A stretch of 47,501 bases of DNA from Bacillota bacterium (GCA_021890795.1 JAKKUO010000014.1:1-47501), one strand, 5' to 3'. Numbered from the stretch's first letter, positions 1 through 8,561 are shown. Numbers and translations: made by a program. The notes: generated by a model from the sequence alone, not told the origin.

Positions 1-431
1 CGGTGGCCTCGGCCATCGTCCGCTGGGCCGAGGCCGGCAGCGTGGCGACCAACACCAGCCGGGGGGCGGTCGCCGTCCCCCTGGACCAGTTCCTCTGGAA
101 GCACGGCGGCCAGGTCCCGGGCGCCCCGGACCTGGCCGAGCGGGTGGAGGAACTGACCAGGGTCTCCGCCCTGGCCCTGGAAGCCCGGTTCGGCCTCCAG
201 GGGGAGGTGGGCCTGGACCTGGCGGTGGACCCTGCCGGGAGGCTCTGGCTCCTGGAGGCCAACCCCACGCCCTTCCTGGACCCCGGCGAGGGTTCGCAAC
301 ACCCCTTCGCCTACGCCCGGTGGCTGGCCCTCAGGGCCTGGGCCGCCCGGTACGCCCCCCTCGCCGGCCCCCTGGACGGCACGTTCGTCACCGGCGTCCC
401 GGGTCCAGACCCGGGCGGATCCGGCCCATGA
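1..431 (+). CDS. YheC/YheD-type endospore coat ATP-grasp protein, C-terminal part
   Basis: The reading frame is open from the window edge, so only the last 140 or so residues are visible. The stop is TGA at 429-431. It carries the end of an ATP-grasp fold: a strand ending in GLDLAVDPAGRLWLLEANPTP, where the Glu and Asn of LEANP are the usual Mg-ATP ligands, followed by a helix-rich tail (HPFAYARWL). The LEANP plus short tail pattern is that of the YheC/YheD family, associated with Bacillus spore coats; substrate and product are unknown. It converges on phoU with a 78-nt gap. Another ATP-grasp ligase is possible because the N-terminal domain is outside the window. Confidence 0.6.
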   Translation, partial: VASAIVRWAEAGSVATNTSRGAVAVPLDQFLWKHGGQVPGAPDLAERVEELTRVSALALEARFGLQGEVGLDLAVDPAGRLWLLEANPTPFLDPGEGSQHPFAYARWLALRAWAARYAPLAGPLDGTFVTGVPGPDPGGSGP

Positions 432-509
432 CCAGGGAGTCGACGTACTGGCCGTCTCGCCAGATGTTCATCCGCTTCCAGAACATAGCGGGTGTTGTGG
501 GCGCACCCT

Positions 510-1175
510 TCAGTCGTTCAGCACCCGGCGCTCCCCGGTCACCATGTAGATCACCCACTCGCCCAGGTTGGTGACGTGGTCTGCCACCCGCTCCAGGTCC
601 CGGGCCACCAGCAGGAGCTGCAGCCCCTGCCGGATGTTGCCCGGGTCCTTTTTCATCAGCTCCTCCAGCTCGTCAAAGACCCGACGGTAGAGGTTGTCGA
701 TCTCGTCGTCCCGCCCCTCCAGGCCGGCGGCCAGCCCGGTATCCCGCTTCACGTACGCCTGGAGGGCGTCCCGGGTCATGGCCATCACCAGTTCCGCCAT
801 CCGGGGGATATCCACCAGGGGCTTGATCAGTTGCTCCCCCTCGAGCCGGAGGGTGGTCCGGGCGATGTTGATGGCGTGATCCGCCATCCGCTCCAGGTCG
901 GTGATGATCTTGAGGGCGGTGCCGATCACCCTGAGGTCCCCGGCCAGGGGCTGCTGCAGGGCGATGAGTTCGAGGCACTGGCGCTCGATCTCCAGCATGA
1001 GCTGGTCGATCCGGTCGTCACCCGCGATCACCTGGCGGGCCAGGTCCGCGTTTCGGTCCCGGAGGGACCGGACAGCCTTGTCGATGGTCTCCTCCACCAG
1101 GGTCCCCATCCGGAGGATCTCATGCTGCAGGTCCGCCAGTTGCTCCTGAAAACCACGCCGGGTTGTCACGGCCAT
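510..1175 (-). CDS. phoU: Phosphate-specific transport system accessory protein PhoU
   Basis: A 221-residue, nearly all-helical protein of standard PhoU length, with the two related three-helix bundles of the family. The first starts near residue 10 (FQEQLADLQHEILRMGTLV) and the second near residue 115. Both carry the acidic metal-binding type of motif, for example DDRIDQLMLEIE and DLERMADHAINIA, repeated as DLERVADHVTNLGEW. PhoU couples the Pst transporter to the PhoR kinase and lowers Pho signalling when phosphate is plentiful. The start is ATG at 1175. It lies 48 nt downstream of pstB and is the last gene of the phoP-phoR-pstB-phoU unit. Confidence 0.95.
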   Translation of the reverse strand: MAVTTRRGFQEQLADLQHEILRMGTLVEETIDKAVRSLRDRNADLARQVIAGDDRIDQLMLEIERQCLELIALQQPLAGDLRVIGTALKIITDLERMADHAINIARTTLRLEGEQLIKPLVDIPRMAELVMAMTRDALQAYVKRDTGLAAGLEGRDDEIDNLYRRVFDELEELMKKDPGNIRQGLQLLLVARDLERVADHVTNLGEWVIYMVTGERRVLND

Positions 1176-1223
1176 CCGCTCCCTTCCTGCGTCCCGCTCG
1201 GCCCTGCGGCCCGATGCGCCTCC

Positions 1224-1982
1224 TTACCCGAACCGCCCGGTAATGTAGTCCTCCGTCCGCTGGTCCCGGGGGTTGGTAAAGAGGGTCCCCGTCGGGCCGA
1301 ATTCGACCAGTTCCCCGTTCAAGAAGAAGCCGGTGTAGTCCGAGATCCGGGCCGCCTGCTGCATGCTGTGGGTGACGATAACGATGGTGTAGCGCTCCTT
1401 GAGGCGCAGGATCAGGTCTTCAATCTTCGCCGTGGCCACCGGGTCCAGGGCGGAGGTCGGCTCGTCCATCAGGATCACCTCGGGCTCCACCGCCAGGCAC
1501 CGGGCGATGCAGAGCCGCTGCTGCTGGCCGCCGGAAAGCCCCAGGGCGGAGGCGTCCAGCCGGCTCCGGACCTCGTCCCAGAGGCCGACGGCTTCCAGGC
1601 ACTCCCCCACGATCCGTCGGAGGGCGTTCCGGTCCCGCACCCCCAGGAGCCGGGGGCCGTAGGCGACGTTGTCGAAGATCGACATGGGGAAGGGGTTGGG
1701 CCGCTGGAAGACCATCCCCACCCGCTGCCGGAGGGCCACCACGTCGACGTCGGGGGCGTAGATGTCCCGGCCGTCCAGCAGCACCTGCCCCTGGACCCGC
1801 ACCCCCGGAATCAGGTCGTTCATCCGGTTGAGGGTCCGGAGAAAGGTGGATTTCCCGCACCCCGACGGGCCGATGAAGGCCACGACCCGCCGGGCCGGGA
1901 TCGCCATCGTGATTCCCTTGAGGGCGTGGAAACTCCCGTAATAAAGGTGCAAATCCTTGACTTCAAACTTATTCTCAGACAC
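1224..1982 (-). CDS. pstB: Phosphate ABC transporter ATP-binding protein PstB
   Basis: A 252-residue ABC ATPase. Walker A is GPSGCGKST (residues 38-46), the signature is LSGGQQQR (148-155) and Walker B is VILMDEP (168-174). The NRMNDL stretch after Walker A and the [21 protein letters not shown]-loop region are typical of PstB. It powers phosphate import through PstC/PstA with PstS as binding protein. The gene starts 6 nt after phoR and is followed by phoU, so it is probably co-transcribed with the two-component system. The genes for PstS, PstC and PstA, which usually precede pstB, are not in this window. Confidence 0.95.
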   Translation of the reverse strand: MSENKFEVKDLHLYYGSFHALKGITMAIPARRVVAFIGPSGCGKSTFLRTLNRMNDLIPGVRVQGQVLLDGRDIYAPDVDVVALRQRVGMVFQRPNPFPMSIFDNVAYGPRLLGVRDRNALRRIVGECLEAVGLWDEVRSRLDASALGLSGGQQQRLCIARCLAVEPEVILMDEPTSALDPVATAKIEDLILRLKERYTIVIVTHSMQQAARISDYTGFFLNGELVEFGPTGTLFTNPRDQRTEDYITGRFG

Positions 1983-1988
1983 GGTCTT

Positions 1989-3404
1989 TCATTCCTCCCC
2001 GGGGAGGCGGGTGGGGCCGGCAGCCGGCACGGTGAAGAAGAAGGTCGAGCCTTTCCCCAGTTCGCTCTCCACCCCGACCTCCCCGCCGTGGGCCTCGACG
2101 ATGTGCTTGACGATGGAGAGCCCCAGGCCCGTGCCGCCGGATGCCCGGCTGCGGGCCTTGTCTACCCGGTAGAACCGCTCGAAGACCCGGGGAAGGTCCG
2201 ACCGGGGAATGCCGATGCCCGTGTCCTGGACCAGGACCCGCACCACCGCCCCCTCGGGCCGGGCCATGACCCGGATTTCGCCCCCCGAAGGGGTGTACTT
2301 GATCGCGTTGTCCACCAGGTTGATCAGCACCTGGGCCAGCCGATCCCGGTCCCCCCGGACCGGCGGCAGGTCCGGGGGGATCTCCACCCGGAGGCTGAGC
2401 CCCGCCTGGTCCGCCCGGGGACGCAGCCGCTCCGCCACCTCATGGCAGAGCTCGCCAAGGGCTACCTCACCGAATTGAAAGCGGACCCGGCCTGACTCCA
2501 GCCGGGAAAGGTCCAGGAGGTCCTCGATGAGGGCCGAGAGCCGCTGGGCCTCCTTGTGCATGAGGGAGAGAAAATGGCGCCGGGTCTCCGGATCCTCGTC
2601 CGCCCCCTCCAGCAGGGTCTCGGCAAACCCCCGGATGGCGGTGAGAGGGGTGCGGAGCTCGTGGGAGACGTTGGCCACAAACTCGCTGCGCATCCGCTCG
2701 AGCCGCCGGAACCGGGTGATGTCGTGGATCACCATCAGGGCCCCGACCTGCTCCTCCCCCCGGTAGACCGGCGCCAGCCGGGCCTCCAGAACCTGCTCCT
2801 GGGGCCAGGCCCGGGTAAACTCCACCGCCTCCGACCGCCCCTCCGCCAGCACCCGGCGCAGCCGCTCCTCCAGCTCAGAGTTGTGGGTGATCTCCAGGTG
2901 GTACCGCCCCAGGACCTCCTCCCGGCGGACCTGGAAGATCCCCTCCGCCGCGGGGTTGAGCGCGAGGATCCGACCCTTATGGTCGAGAAGCAGCACCCCC
3001 TCGGCCATGTGGGCCAGCATCGCCTCCAGCTGCCCTTTCTCCGCCAGGAGGCTGTAGAGCTGCTCCTGCAGGCTCCGGGCGGTCTCCCCCATCTGCACCC
3101 GGAGCTCTGCCGCCTCCGGCGCCGGTCCCAGGCCCGTGGCGGAGAAGTCTCCCTCTCCGAACCGGCGGATCACCTCCCGGACCTCGTCCAGGAGGTTGGC
3201 CAGGTGGATGGTGAGCCGGTAACCCCCCACCGGTGGGACCAGCAACGCCCCCACCAAGACCGCCAGGAGCAGCAGGTGGCCCAGCCCTAGCCCTTCGGTG
3301 CGGACGGTGAGGAGCCCCATGGGCACCGAAAGGGCGAGGGCCCCCGCCACCACCGCCGCGGGCACCAGAAAGTAGAGCACCGCCTGGCGCCGCAGCCCCT
3401 TCAC
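1989..3404 (-). CDS. phoR: PhoR-type phosphate sensor histidine kinase
   Basis: A 471-residue membrane histidine kinase. Two transmembrane helices (about 8-30 and 43-62) are separated by only about a dozen residues, so there is no extracytoplasmic sensor domain. Then come a HAMP-like linker (about 62-115), a PAS domain (about 125-230), HisKA with HELRTP (phosphorylated His248) and the HATPase with its N box (NLVDNAIKY, 362-370), DTGIGIP (394-400) and GGTGLGLSI (423-431). It probably phosphorylates the adjacent response regulator. The start codon overlaps the end of phoP by 4 nt (ATGA). The short loop is consistent with sensing through Pst and PhoU rather than direct ligand binding; that is inference. 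Confidence 0.9.
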   Translation of the reverse strand: MKGLRRQAVLYFLVPAAVVAGALALSVPMGLLTVRTEGLGLGHLLLLAVLVGALLVPPVGGYRLTIHLANLLDEVREVIRRFGEGDFSATGLGPAPEAAELRVQMGETARSLQEQLYSLLAEKGQLEAMLAHMAEGVLLLDHKGRILALNPAAEGIFQVRREEVLGRYHLEITHNSELEERLRRVLAEGRSEAVEFTRAWPQEQVLEARLAPVYRGEEQVGALMVIHDITRFRRLERMRSEFVANVSHELRTPLTAIRGFAETLLEGADEDPETRRHFLSLMHKEAQRLSALIEDLLDLSRLESGRVRFQFGEVALGELCHEVAERLRPRADQAGLSLRVEIPPDLPPVRGDRDRLAQVLINLVDNAIKYTPSGGEIRVMARPEGAVVRVLVQDTGIGIPRSDLPRVFERFYRVDKARSRASGGTGLGLSIVKHIVEAHGGEVGVESELGKGSTFFFTVPAAGPTRLPGEE

Positions 3405-4093
3405 CGTCCCTGCCCCCCTTTGAACCGGTAGCCGACCCCCCGGACGGTCTCGATGTACCGGGGGTTCTGGGGATCGTCGCCGATCTTGGCCCGGAGGTGC
3501 CGGACATGGACATCCACCGTCCGGACGTCCCCGAAGAACTCCTCGCCCCGGACCCGGTCGAGGAGTTCGTCCCGGCTGAAAACCCGGCCCGGCCGGCTGG
3601 TCAGGACCCGCAGGATCTGAAACTCCGTGGGCGTCAGGTCGACCCGGCGCCCCCCTACCGTCACCTCGTAGGTCTCGTAGTCGATGGTCAGGTCGCCGAA
3701 GACCCGCCGGCTGCCGGACGCCTCCGCCGGGGCGGTCCGGCGCAGGATGGCCTTGACCCGGGCGATCAGCTCCCGGGGGCTGAAGGGCTTGACCACGTAA
3801 TCGTCGGCCCCCAGCTCGAACCCCACCACCCGGTCCACCTCATCCCCCCGGGCGGTGAGGATCAGCACCGGCACCTGGCTGCGCTTGCGCAGCTCCCGGC
3901 AGACGGCAAAGCCGTCCATCCCCGGCAGCATCAGGTCGAGCACCACCAGGTCCGGCTTCTCCGCTATCGCCTTCTCCAGAGCCTCGGGACCCGTGGCGGC
4001 GGTGAGAACCTCAAAGCCCTCCCGGCGCAGGTTGTAGCTGACCAGTTCGACGATGGCCGGCTCGTCGTCCACCACCAGGATCCGCTGCGGCAT
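3401..4093 (-). CDS. phoP: PhoP/PhoB-family response regulator
   Basis: A 230-residue OmpR/PhoB-class regulator. The receiver domain (1-118) has the acidic pair DD9-10, phosphoacceptor Asp53 in VVLDLMLPG, Thr in ILTAR and Lys in [10 protein letters not shown]. The winged-helix DNA-binding domain (about 130-228) has the [13 protein letters not shown] recognition helix and the [10 protein letters not shown] wing. It is the first gene of the phoP-phoR-pstB-phoU unit and overlaps phoR by 4 nt. It should activate phosphate-starvation genes. I could not recognise a Pho box in the 77 nt upstream. Confidence 0.9.
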   Translation of the reverse strand: MPQRILVVDDEPAIVELVSYNLRREGFEVLTAATGPEALEKAIAEKPDLVVLDLMLPGMDGFAVCRELRKRSQVPVLILTARGDEVDRVVGFELGADDYVVKPFSPRELIARVKAILRRTAPAEASGSRRVFGDLTIDYETYEVTVGGRRVDLTPTEFQILRVLTSRPGRVFSRDELLDRVRGEEFFGDVRTVDVHVRHLRAKIGDDPQNPRYIETVRGVGYRFKGGQGR

Positions 4094-4170
4094 GGCCTGT
4101 CACCCTTCTTGAGAGTCTGCCCGCGCCCTTCCGGATGCCACACCTGCGTGCGAACCTGCCCGGCGCCCGG

Positions 4171-5196
4171 CTAGAGCAACCCGCCGTGGCCGAGGGCCAC
4201 GAAGTCCGCCTTGGTGAGCACCTCGCCGGCCATCACCCGGGGCAGGACCAGATCGAACAGGGTCCGGGGCGCGTGCATCACCGCTCCGGGCAGACCCATC
4301 ACCGGCACCGGGCCGATGTAGGCCATCAGGAACATGGAGCCGGGGAGCACCGGCGCGCCGTAGGTGACGATCCGGGCTCCCGCCAGACGGATCCCCGCCG
4401 GGGTGGCGTCGTCCGGGTCCACGGACATGCCGCCGGTGCAAAGCACCAGTTCCGCCCCGGCGGCGAGGGCTTCCCGGATCCGCTCCGCCACCATCTCCGG
4501 CCGGTCGTCGGCGATGGCCACGGAGATGACCTGGCCCCCCAGGGCCTCGACCTTCTGCCGCACCACCGGCCCGAACCGGTCCTGGATCCGCCCCTTGTAG
4601 ACCTCGCTGCCGGTCACCACGATGGCCGTCCGGAGGGGCCGGAAGGGAAGGACCTGCAGAACCGGCCCCGCCGCGGCGAGGGCCTCCACCGCCCGGATCT
4701 GCTCCTCCTCCACCAGAAGGGGCGTCACCCGGGTGCCCGCCACCGTCTGGCCGGCCGCCACCGGGGTCCGATCCAGGCGGGTGGCCACCTGGACCTCGCC
4801 GACGCTGTTGATCCGCAAGAGCCGCTCAGCGTCCACCCGCAGGAGGCCGGCGTGCGCGGCCCGGAGGTCCACCCGGCCCTCCCGTGGCTCGGTGGCCGTC
4901 AGCCCCGGCCCGGCGATGGCTCGGGCAACCCGTTCCGCCGCCTCCTCCTCGTGGACCATCCCCGGCGGGATCTCCAGGACGTAGATATGCTCCTTGCCCA
5001 TGCTCAGGAGCACCGGAATGTCCTCGGGCCGGATCACGTGCCCCCGGCGGAAGGCGGGGCCCTTGTACTCCCCGGGGATGATCCGGGTCATGTCGTGGCC
5101 CAGGACCAGGCCCACGGCCTCCTCCACCGGGACCTTGCGCAGGGGAACCTTCTCCTTCTCCACCTTGGGCCTCCCTCTCCCCGTGGACCTCCTCAT
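4171..5196 (-). CDS. Molybdopterin-binding (MoCF-biosynthesis domain) protein
   Basis: A 341-residue protein. The C-terminal half is a MoaB/MogA/CinA-type molybdopterin-binding domain: TGSEVYKGRIQDRF, the substrate-loop motif LVLCTGGMSVDPDD, and VLPGSMFLMAY followed by VPVMGLPGAVM. The N-terminal part resembles the MoeA-related domain of clostridial proteins annotated as molybdopterin-binding (VPVEEAVGLVLGHDMTRI). The role is inferred as molybdenum-cofactor insertion or handling. ATG 5196 has GGAGGG directly against it; GTG 5163, behind GGGAGG at 6 nt, is a good alternative that drops 11 residues. It follows the ferredoxin gene by 8 nt, so the pair is probably co-transcribed. Confidence 0.75.
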   Translation of the reverse strand: MRRSTGRGRPKVEKEKVPLRKVPVEEAVGLVLGHDMTRIIPGEYKGPAFRRGHVIRPEDIPVLLSMGKEHIYVLEIPPGMVHEEEAAERVARAIAGPGLTATEPREGRVDLRAAHAGLLRVDAERLLRINSVGEVQVATRLDRTPVAAGQTVAGTRVTPLLVEEEQIRAVEALAAAGPVLQVLPFRPLRTAIVVTGSEVYKGRIQDRFGPVVRQKVEALGGQVISVAIADDRPEMVAERIREALAAGAELVLCTGGMSVDPDDATPAGIRLAGARIVTYGAPVLPGSMFLMAYIGPVPVMGLPGAVMHAPRTLFDLVLPRVMAGEVLTKADFVALGHGGLL

Positions 5197-5204
5197 CCCT
5201 CCGG

Positions 5205-5786
5205 TCACGCCTCCGCAGGCGCGCCGGCGGGAACGATCCGGATGGCCGGCGGACTCTCCGGGCAGACGTAGACGCACTGGCCGCACCCGGTGCAGGCTTC
5301 CGGTCGGATGGACGGGATCCCGCCCTCCATCCGGATCGCCTCCTCCGGGAAGGGGCAGCGCTCGTAGCAGAGATCGCAGACGAGCCCCCGGTGGGCCCAG
5401 CACCGGGCCGCCTCCACCACTGCCGTCCCCATCCGGGCCCGGCGGGGGTCGGCCAGGGCCTCAAGGGCCCCTTCCGGACAGACCCGGGTGCAGTCCAGGC
5501 AGAGGGTACAGGGCTGGGCGAGGGGGTCGATGTGCGGGGTGCCCATCGCTGTCCCGGCCTCGGGCCCCAGGAGCCGGATCGCCCCGGGCCCGCAGGCCTC
5601 CGCACACTTCCGGCACCGGGTGCAGGCGAGGAGAAAGGCTGGCTCCGGCAGGGCCCCCGGCGGCCGCAAGTAGGTCCCGCCGCCGGTCAGCCGCCGGCCA
5701 GCCTCCAGGGAGGCCTGCTCCACCGCACCGGCCAGGCCCCGGACCAGGTCCTTGAGCCCCCTGCGGAGAAAACTGCGCCGGTCCAC
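5205..5786 (-). CDS. Four-cluster 4Fe-4S ferredoxin, NapG/MauM-like
   Basis: A 193-residue iron-sulfur protein with four cysteine groups: CTRCRKCAEAC, CTLCLDCTRVC, CDLCYERC and CTGCGQCVYVC, enough for about four 4Fe-4S clusters. The N-terminus is DRRSFLRRGLKDLVRG, a twin-arginine-like motif seen in NapG/MauM-type ferredoxins, but a clear hydrophobic signal stretch does not follow, so export is doubtful. The GTG start at 5786 is chosen because AAAGGAGGG stands 6 nt upstream and because an extended -10 promoter lies at 5835-5843, which excludes longer versions. It sits 8 nt ahead of the molybdopterin-binding protein, suggesting electron transfer linked to a molybdoenzyme. No molybdoenzyme is in the window. 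Confidence 0.75.
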   Translation of the reverse strand: MDRRSFLRRGLKDLVRGLAGAVEQASLEAGRRLTGGGTYLRPPGALPEPAFLLACTRCRKCAEACGPGAIRLLGPEAGTAMGTPHIDPLAQPCTLCLDCTRVCPEGALEALADPRRARMGTAVVEAARCWAHRGLVCDLCYERCPFPEEAIRMEGGIPSIRPEACTGCGQCVYVCPESPPAIRIVPAGAPAEA

Positions 5787-5834
5787 CCCGTTCCCTCCTT
5801 TCCCTGCGGGGCGCCCAGGGCCGCCAGCATTCCC

Positions 5835-5843
5835 ATTGTAGCA
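5835..5843 (-). promoter_or_regulatory. Extended -10 promoter for the ferredoxin operon
   Basis: On the minus strand TGC is followed by TACAAT, an extended -10 element with 5 of 6 matches. No good -35 is present. The start point would fall near 5828, about 40 nt before the GTG start at 5786. Confidence 0.45.
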
Positions 5844-5850
5844 CTGCATC

Positions 5851-5894
5851 GACACCGGCGCCGGACCGGCGGCCGACACCAGCGCCGGACCGGC
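5851..5894 (-). repeat. Tandem 20-nt direct repeats upstream of the ferredoxin promoter
   Basis: Two copies of a 20-nt G+C-rich unit (5851-5870 and 5875-5894) differ at one base and are 24 nt apart centre to centre. They lie just upstream of the extended -10 element, where an activator would bind. Each contains a GGCGCCGG or GCGCCGG core. Confidence 0.5.
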
Positions 5895-5945
5895 GCCGGA
5901 GGCAAAAGCCACGGCCCGGCAGTCCGCCGGGCCGCTGGGTGCCTG

Positions 5946-6401
5946 TCATCCCTCTCCGAGGAGCTCCCGGACCACCTGGCTGACCAGCCGGCCGTCCGCC
6001 CGGCCCTTCACCTTGGGCATCAGGGCCTGCATCACCTTGCCCATGTCCCGGGGGCCGGTGGCCCCCACCTGGGCGATGGCTTGCCGGGCCAGGTCCCGGA
6101 TCTCCGCCTCGGAGAGCGGTTCGGGGAGGTACTCCCGGAGTACAGCGATCTCTGCCCGGGTCTTTTCCACCAGGTCCGGTCGCTGTCCCCGCTCAAACTC
6201 GGCAAGGGCCTCCTCCCGCTGCCTGACCTCCCGGGCGATGACCTCCACCACCTCCGGGTCGGTCAGCTCGCGGCGCCGCTCGATCTCCGCGTTCCGGATG
6301 GCCGCCAGGACCAGCCGGAGGGTGTCGAGCCGCAGCCTGCCCTCCTCCCTGGCCCTCAAGGCCACCTTCATCTCTTCCTGCAAGCGCTGCTTGAGGCTCA
6401 T
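5946..6401 (-). CDS. yqeY: GatB/YqeY domain-containing protein
   Basis: A 151-residue YqeY-family protein: MSLKQRLQEEMKVALRA at the N-terminus, the RLDTLRLVLAAIRNAEI helix, and a C-terminal helical tail domain (MGKVMQALMPKVKGRADG) like that of GatB. The family resembles the tRNA-binding tail of amidotransferase subunit B, but its own function is not settled. The ATG at 6401-6399 directly abuts the TAG of rpsU at 6404-6402, so the two are translationally adjacent, a common Firmicute pairing. Confidence 0.92.
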   Translation of the reverse strand: MSLKQRLQEEMKVALRAREEGRLRLDTLRLVLAAIRNAEIERRRELTDPEVVEVIAREVRQREEALAEFERGQRPDLVEKTRAEIAVLREYLPEPLSEAEIRDLARQAIAQVGATGPRDMGKVMQALMPKVKGRADGRLVSQVVRELLGEG

Positions 6402-6578
6402 CTAGCTCCACTTCCGCCTGCGGGCATTCTTTTCCTTCTTCTTGCGCCTGACGCTCGGGGGATCGTACGCCTCCCGCTTGCGGAGCTCGGCCAGCACCCC
6501 AGCCTTCTGGACGGAGCGCTTGAACCGGCGCAGCGCGCTGTCGAGGGATTCGCCCTTGCCGACCCGGACCTCGGACAT
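6402..6578 (-). CDS. rpsU: 30S ribosomal protein S21
   Basis: A 58-residue basic protein starting [19 protein letters not shown], followed by KRSVQKAG, a Leu-Arg-Lys-Arg-Glu stretch and a Lys/Arg-rich tail ending RRKWS. It has the length and composition of S21, a small-subunit protein involved in initiation. GGGGAGGG stands 8 nt before the ATG at 6578. A near-consensus promoter lies at 6627-6655. yqeY follows without any gap. Confidence 0.95.
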   Translation of the reverse strand: MSEVRVGKGESLDSALRRFKRSVQKAGVLAELRKREAYDPPSVRRKKKEKNARRRKWS

Positions 6579-6626
6579 CCGATATTCCCTCCCCTCACCG
6601 ACACTGAGGGAAAATGTGACTTACCC

Positions 6627-6655
6627 ATTGTACCCGGGTGGAATGCTTATGTCAA
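6627..6655 (-). promoter_or_regulatory. Sigma-A-type promoter of rpsU-yqeY
   Basis: On the minus strand the -35 is TTGACA (6650-6655) and the -10 is TACAAT (6627-6632), with 17 nt between them. This is one of the best promoters in the window. The start point is expected near 6620, about 42 nt before the rpsU ATG. Confidence 0.85.
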
Positions 6656-6691
6656 CGCGCTCGTCCGGTTCCCAAGCGGCCGGGAGAGCCC

Positions 6692-7036
6692 TCAGGCCAT
6701 CCCGTGGCCCATCTTCCGGCCGCCCAGGATGTGGAAGTGCAGGTGCGGCACCATCTGGCCCGAATCGGGCCCGGTGTTGGCCACCAGCCGGAACCCGGTC
6801 TCGGCCACCCCGAGCTCCCGGGCCACCTGCTGGATGGCGCTCAGGAGCCGGCTGAGGAGCTGCCCGTCGTGGGCCGGTAGCTCCAGGACGTTCTCGTAAT
6901 GGGCCTTGGGGATCACCAGCACGTGCACCGGCGCCTGGGGGTTGATGTCTTTGAAGGCCAGGACCAGGTCGTCCTCGTACACCTTCGTGCTGGGCAGCTC
7001 CCCCCGGACGATCTTGCAGAAGATGCAGTCTTGCAT
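6692..7036 (-). CDS. HIT-family (HinT-like) nucleotide hydrolase
   Basis: A 114-residue histidine-triad protein starting MQDCIFCKIVRGELP, with the catalytic triad HLHFHIL near the C-terminus and the usual DINPQAPVHVLVIPK core. HinT enzymes hydrolyse nucleoside phosphoramidates and adenylates. ATG 7036 is chosen because GAGGTGA lies 5 nt upstream; a GTG three codons earlier overlaps that ribosome binding site. It lies upstream of rpsU-yqeY on the same strand; the rpsU promoter sits between them. Confidence 0.93.
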   Translation of the reverse strand: MQDCIFCKIVRGELPSTKVYEDDLVLAFKDINPQAPVHVLVIPKAHYENVLELPAHDGQLLSRLLSAIQQVARELGVAETGFRLVANTGPDSGQMVPHLHFHILGGRKMGHGMA

Positions 7037-7197
7037 GGGCTTCACCTCAGGGCTTCATCGCAGGGTTTCTCCTCAGGGTCGGGATCGACTCTTTCAACTC
7101 TTTACCCTTTTCCTTTCGACCGCGGCGGCGGATCTCCTGCCGCCGCCCGGAAGGAACGGGGAGCCGGCCCGGCTGGCCGTCCCCTCCTTGCCGCCCC

Positions 7198-8406
7198 TCA
7201 GAGGGAGACCTGGTTCCGCTGCCGGTCCCGCCACCGTTCGATGGCCAGCTGGATCAGCCGGTCGATCAGCTCGGGGTAGGGGATGCCCGAGGCCTCCATC
7301 AGCTTCGGGAACATGCTAATCCGGGTAAACCCGGGGATGGTGTTGATCTCGTTGATGTAGAACTCCCCGGTCCGCCGGTCGAGGAAGAAGTCGACCCGGG
7401 CCATCCCCGCGCCGTCCACGGCCTTGAAGGCGGTGATGGCCATCTCCCGCACCGCCCGGGTCTGCTCCGGGGTGAGGGGCGCGGGGATGAGGAGCTGGGC
7501 CTTGTCATCGAAGTACTTGTCCTGATAGTCGTAAAACTCGTGGCCAGGGACGATCTCGCCGGGAACCGAGGCGAAGGGCTCGTCGTTGCCCAGCACCGCG
7601 ACCTCGATCTCCCGGGCGTCGAGGCCCTGCTCCACCAGGATCTTCCGGTCGAACCGGGCCGCCAGCGCCAAGCCCTGCCGGAGCCCCTCCCGGTCCTTGG
7701 CCTTGGTGATACCCACGCTGGAGCCCAAGTTCGCGGGCTTGACGAAGACCGGGTAGGAGAGCCGGGACTCCACCTCCGCCAGCACCGCCTCAGGATCCGC
7801 CTCCCACCGGCTCCGGAGCACCGTGAGGTACGGCGCCACCTTCAGGCCGGCGCTCGCGAAGAGCACCTTGGCCACCGCCTTATCCATCCCCACCGCCGAG
7901 GCCAGGACACCGCACCCCACATAGGGTACCCCGGCCATCTCCAAGAGACCCTGGATGGTGCCGTCCTCACCGTAGGGGCCGTGGAGGACCGGGAAGAAGA
8001 CCGCCGGCGGGTCGTCGCCGGCATCGCCGGGGGCTGCGGTCTCCGGGAGATCCGGGGCCGCGGCGGATTCCACCGGTGCCAGCGCGGCCGATGACGCGGC
8101 CGGGTCCGCAGGGTCCCCCGGCACCGGGGCAGCTGGCCCGGCCGGGGCGAGGGGCATCAGCCCCCGGATGGTAGGGTCCCCCACAAGGCCGACCCGCACT
8201 CCCCCCGCCTTCTCCACCCCTTCCATCAGGGCCCGGAGGGGGTCCCGGGTCCGGAGCCACTGCCCTTCCTTGGTGATGCCGATGGGGATGACCTCGTACT
8301 TCTCACGGTCGATGGCTTCGAGGATGTTCCGGGCAGACATGAGGGAGACTTCATGTTCGCCGGAACGGCCGCCGAAGATGAGGTAGATCCGTGTCCGTCT
8401 GCGCAA
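7198..8406 (-). CDS. ddl: D-alanine--D-alanine ligase
   Basis: A 402-residue ATP-grasp ligase that makes D-Ala-D-Ala for peptidoglycan. It shows the N-terminal FGGRSGEHEVSLMSA motif, FPVLHGPYGEDGT, VFVKPANLGSSVG, the LVEQGLDAREIEV loop, and the metal site INEINTIPGF. The length exceeds the usual 350-370 because residues about 86-133 are an Ala/Pro/Asp-rich, low-complexity insertion ahead of the FPVLHG motif. All catalytic motifs are intact. The start is TTG at 8406 with AAAGGA about 10 nt upstream. It lies between mtaB and the HIT gene on the same strand. Confidence 0.95.
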   Translation of the reverse strand: MRRRTRIYLIFGGRSGEHEVSLMSARNILEAIDREKYEVIPIGITKEGQWLRTRDPLRALMEGVEKAGGVRVGLVGDPTIRGLMPLAPAGPAAPVPGDPADPAASSAALAPVESAAAPDLPETAAPGDAGDDPPAVFFPVLHGPYGEDGTIQGLLEMAGVPYVGCGVLASAVGMDKAVAKVLFASAGLKVAPYLTVLRSRWEADPEAVLAEVESRLSYPVFVKPANLGSSVGITKAKDREGLRQGLALAARFDRKILVEQGLDAREIEVAVLGNDEPFASVPGEIVPGHEFYDYQDKYFDDKAQLLIPAPLTPEQTRAVREMAITAFKAVDGAGMARVDFFLDRRTGEFYINEINTIPGFTRISMFPKLMEASGIPYPELIDRLIQLAIERWRDRQRNQVSL

Positions 8407-8490
8407 GGGGATTCCGTCCTTTCTACCCTTTCGCTATCGGTATGCAGCCGAGGCCGGCCGCCATGCCTGCCCCGCCGCCCGGAGCAAAGG

Positions 8491-8529
8491 GGCCTCCGAA
8501 AGCCAGGCTGCGCCCGGCTCCCGGAGGCC
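8491..8529 (-). terminator. Hairpin downstream of mtaB, possible terminator
   Basis: An 8-bp perfect stem (8491-8498 with 8522-8529) holds an inner 4-bp AGCC/GGCT stem. On the minus strand it is followed by CCTTTGC only, so the U-tract is very weak. It lies 33 nt after the mtaB stop. Confidence 0.35.
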
Positions 8530-8561
8530 GGCTGCTGGCGACTCCGGGGCGGGCCGGCGGT

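Noticed and set aside
428-574. 48-codon frame whose ATG overlaps the stop of the coat-protein gene
   Set aside because: It has no ribosome binding site, overlaps the end of phoU in antisense, and has a composition typical of a shadow frame.
492-2495. Very long plus-strand open frame antisense to phoU, pstB and phoR
   Set aside because: It mirrors the codon bias of real genes on the other strand (His/Pro/Gly/Asp-rich, no domain). The same reason rejects those at 8391-10007, 27382-29364 and 43315-47262.
4094-4170. Pho box upstream of phoP
   Set aside because: The 77 nt are G+C-rich and show no TTAACA-type repeats.
5851-5894. CRISPR-like repeats
   Set aside because: There are only two units with a 4-nt gap, without spacers or cas genes. 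The 10883-10908 pair is likewise a short palindrome.
7157-7183. Interrupted hairpin downstream of ddl as a terminator
   Set aside because: The stem has internal mismatches and no U-tract follows, so I could not support it.
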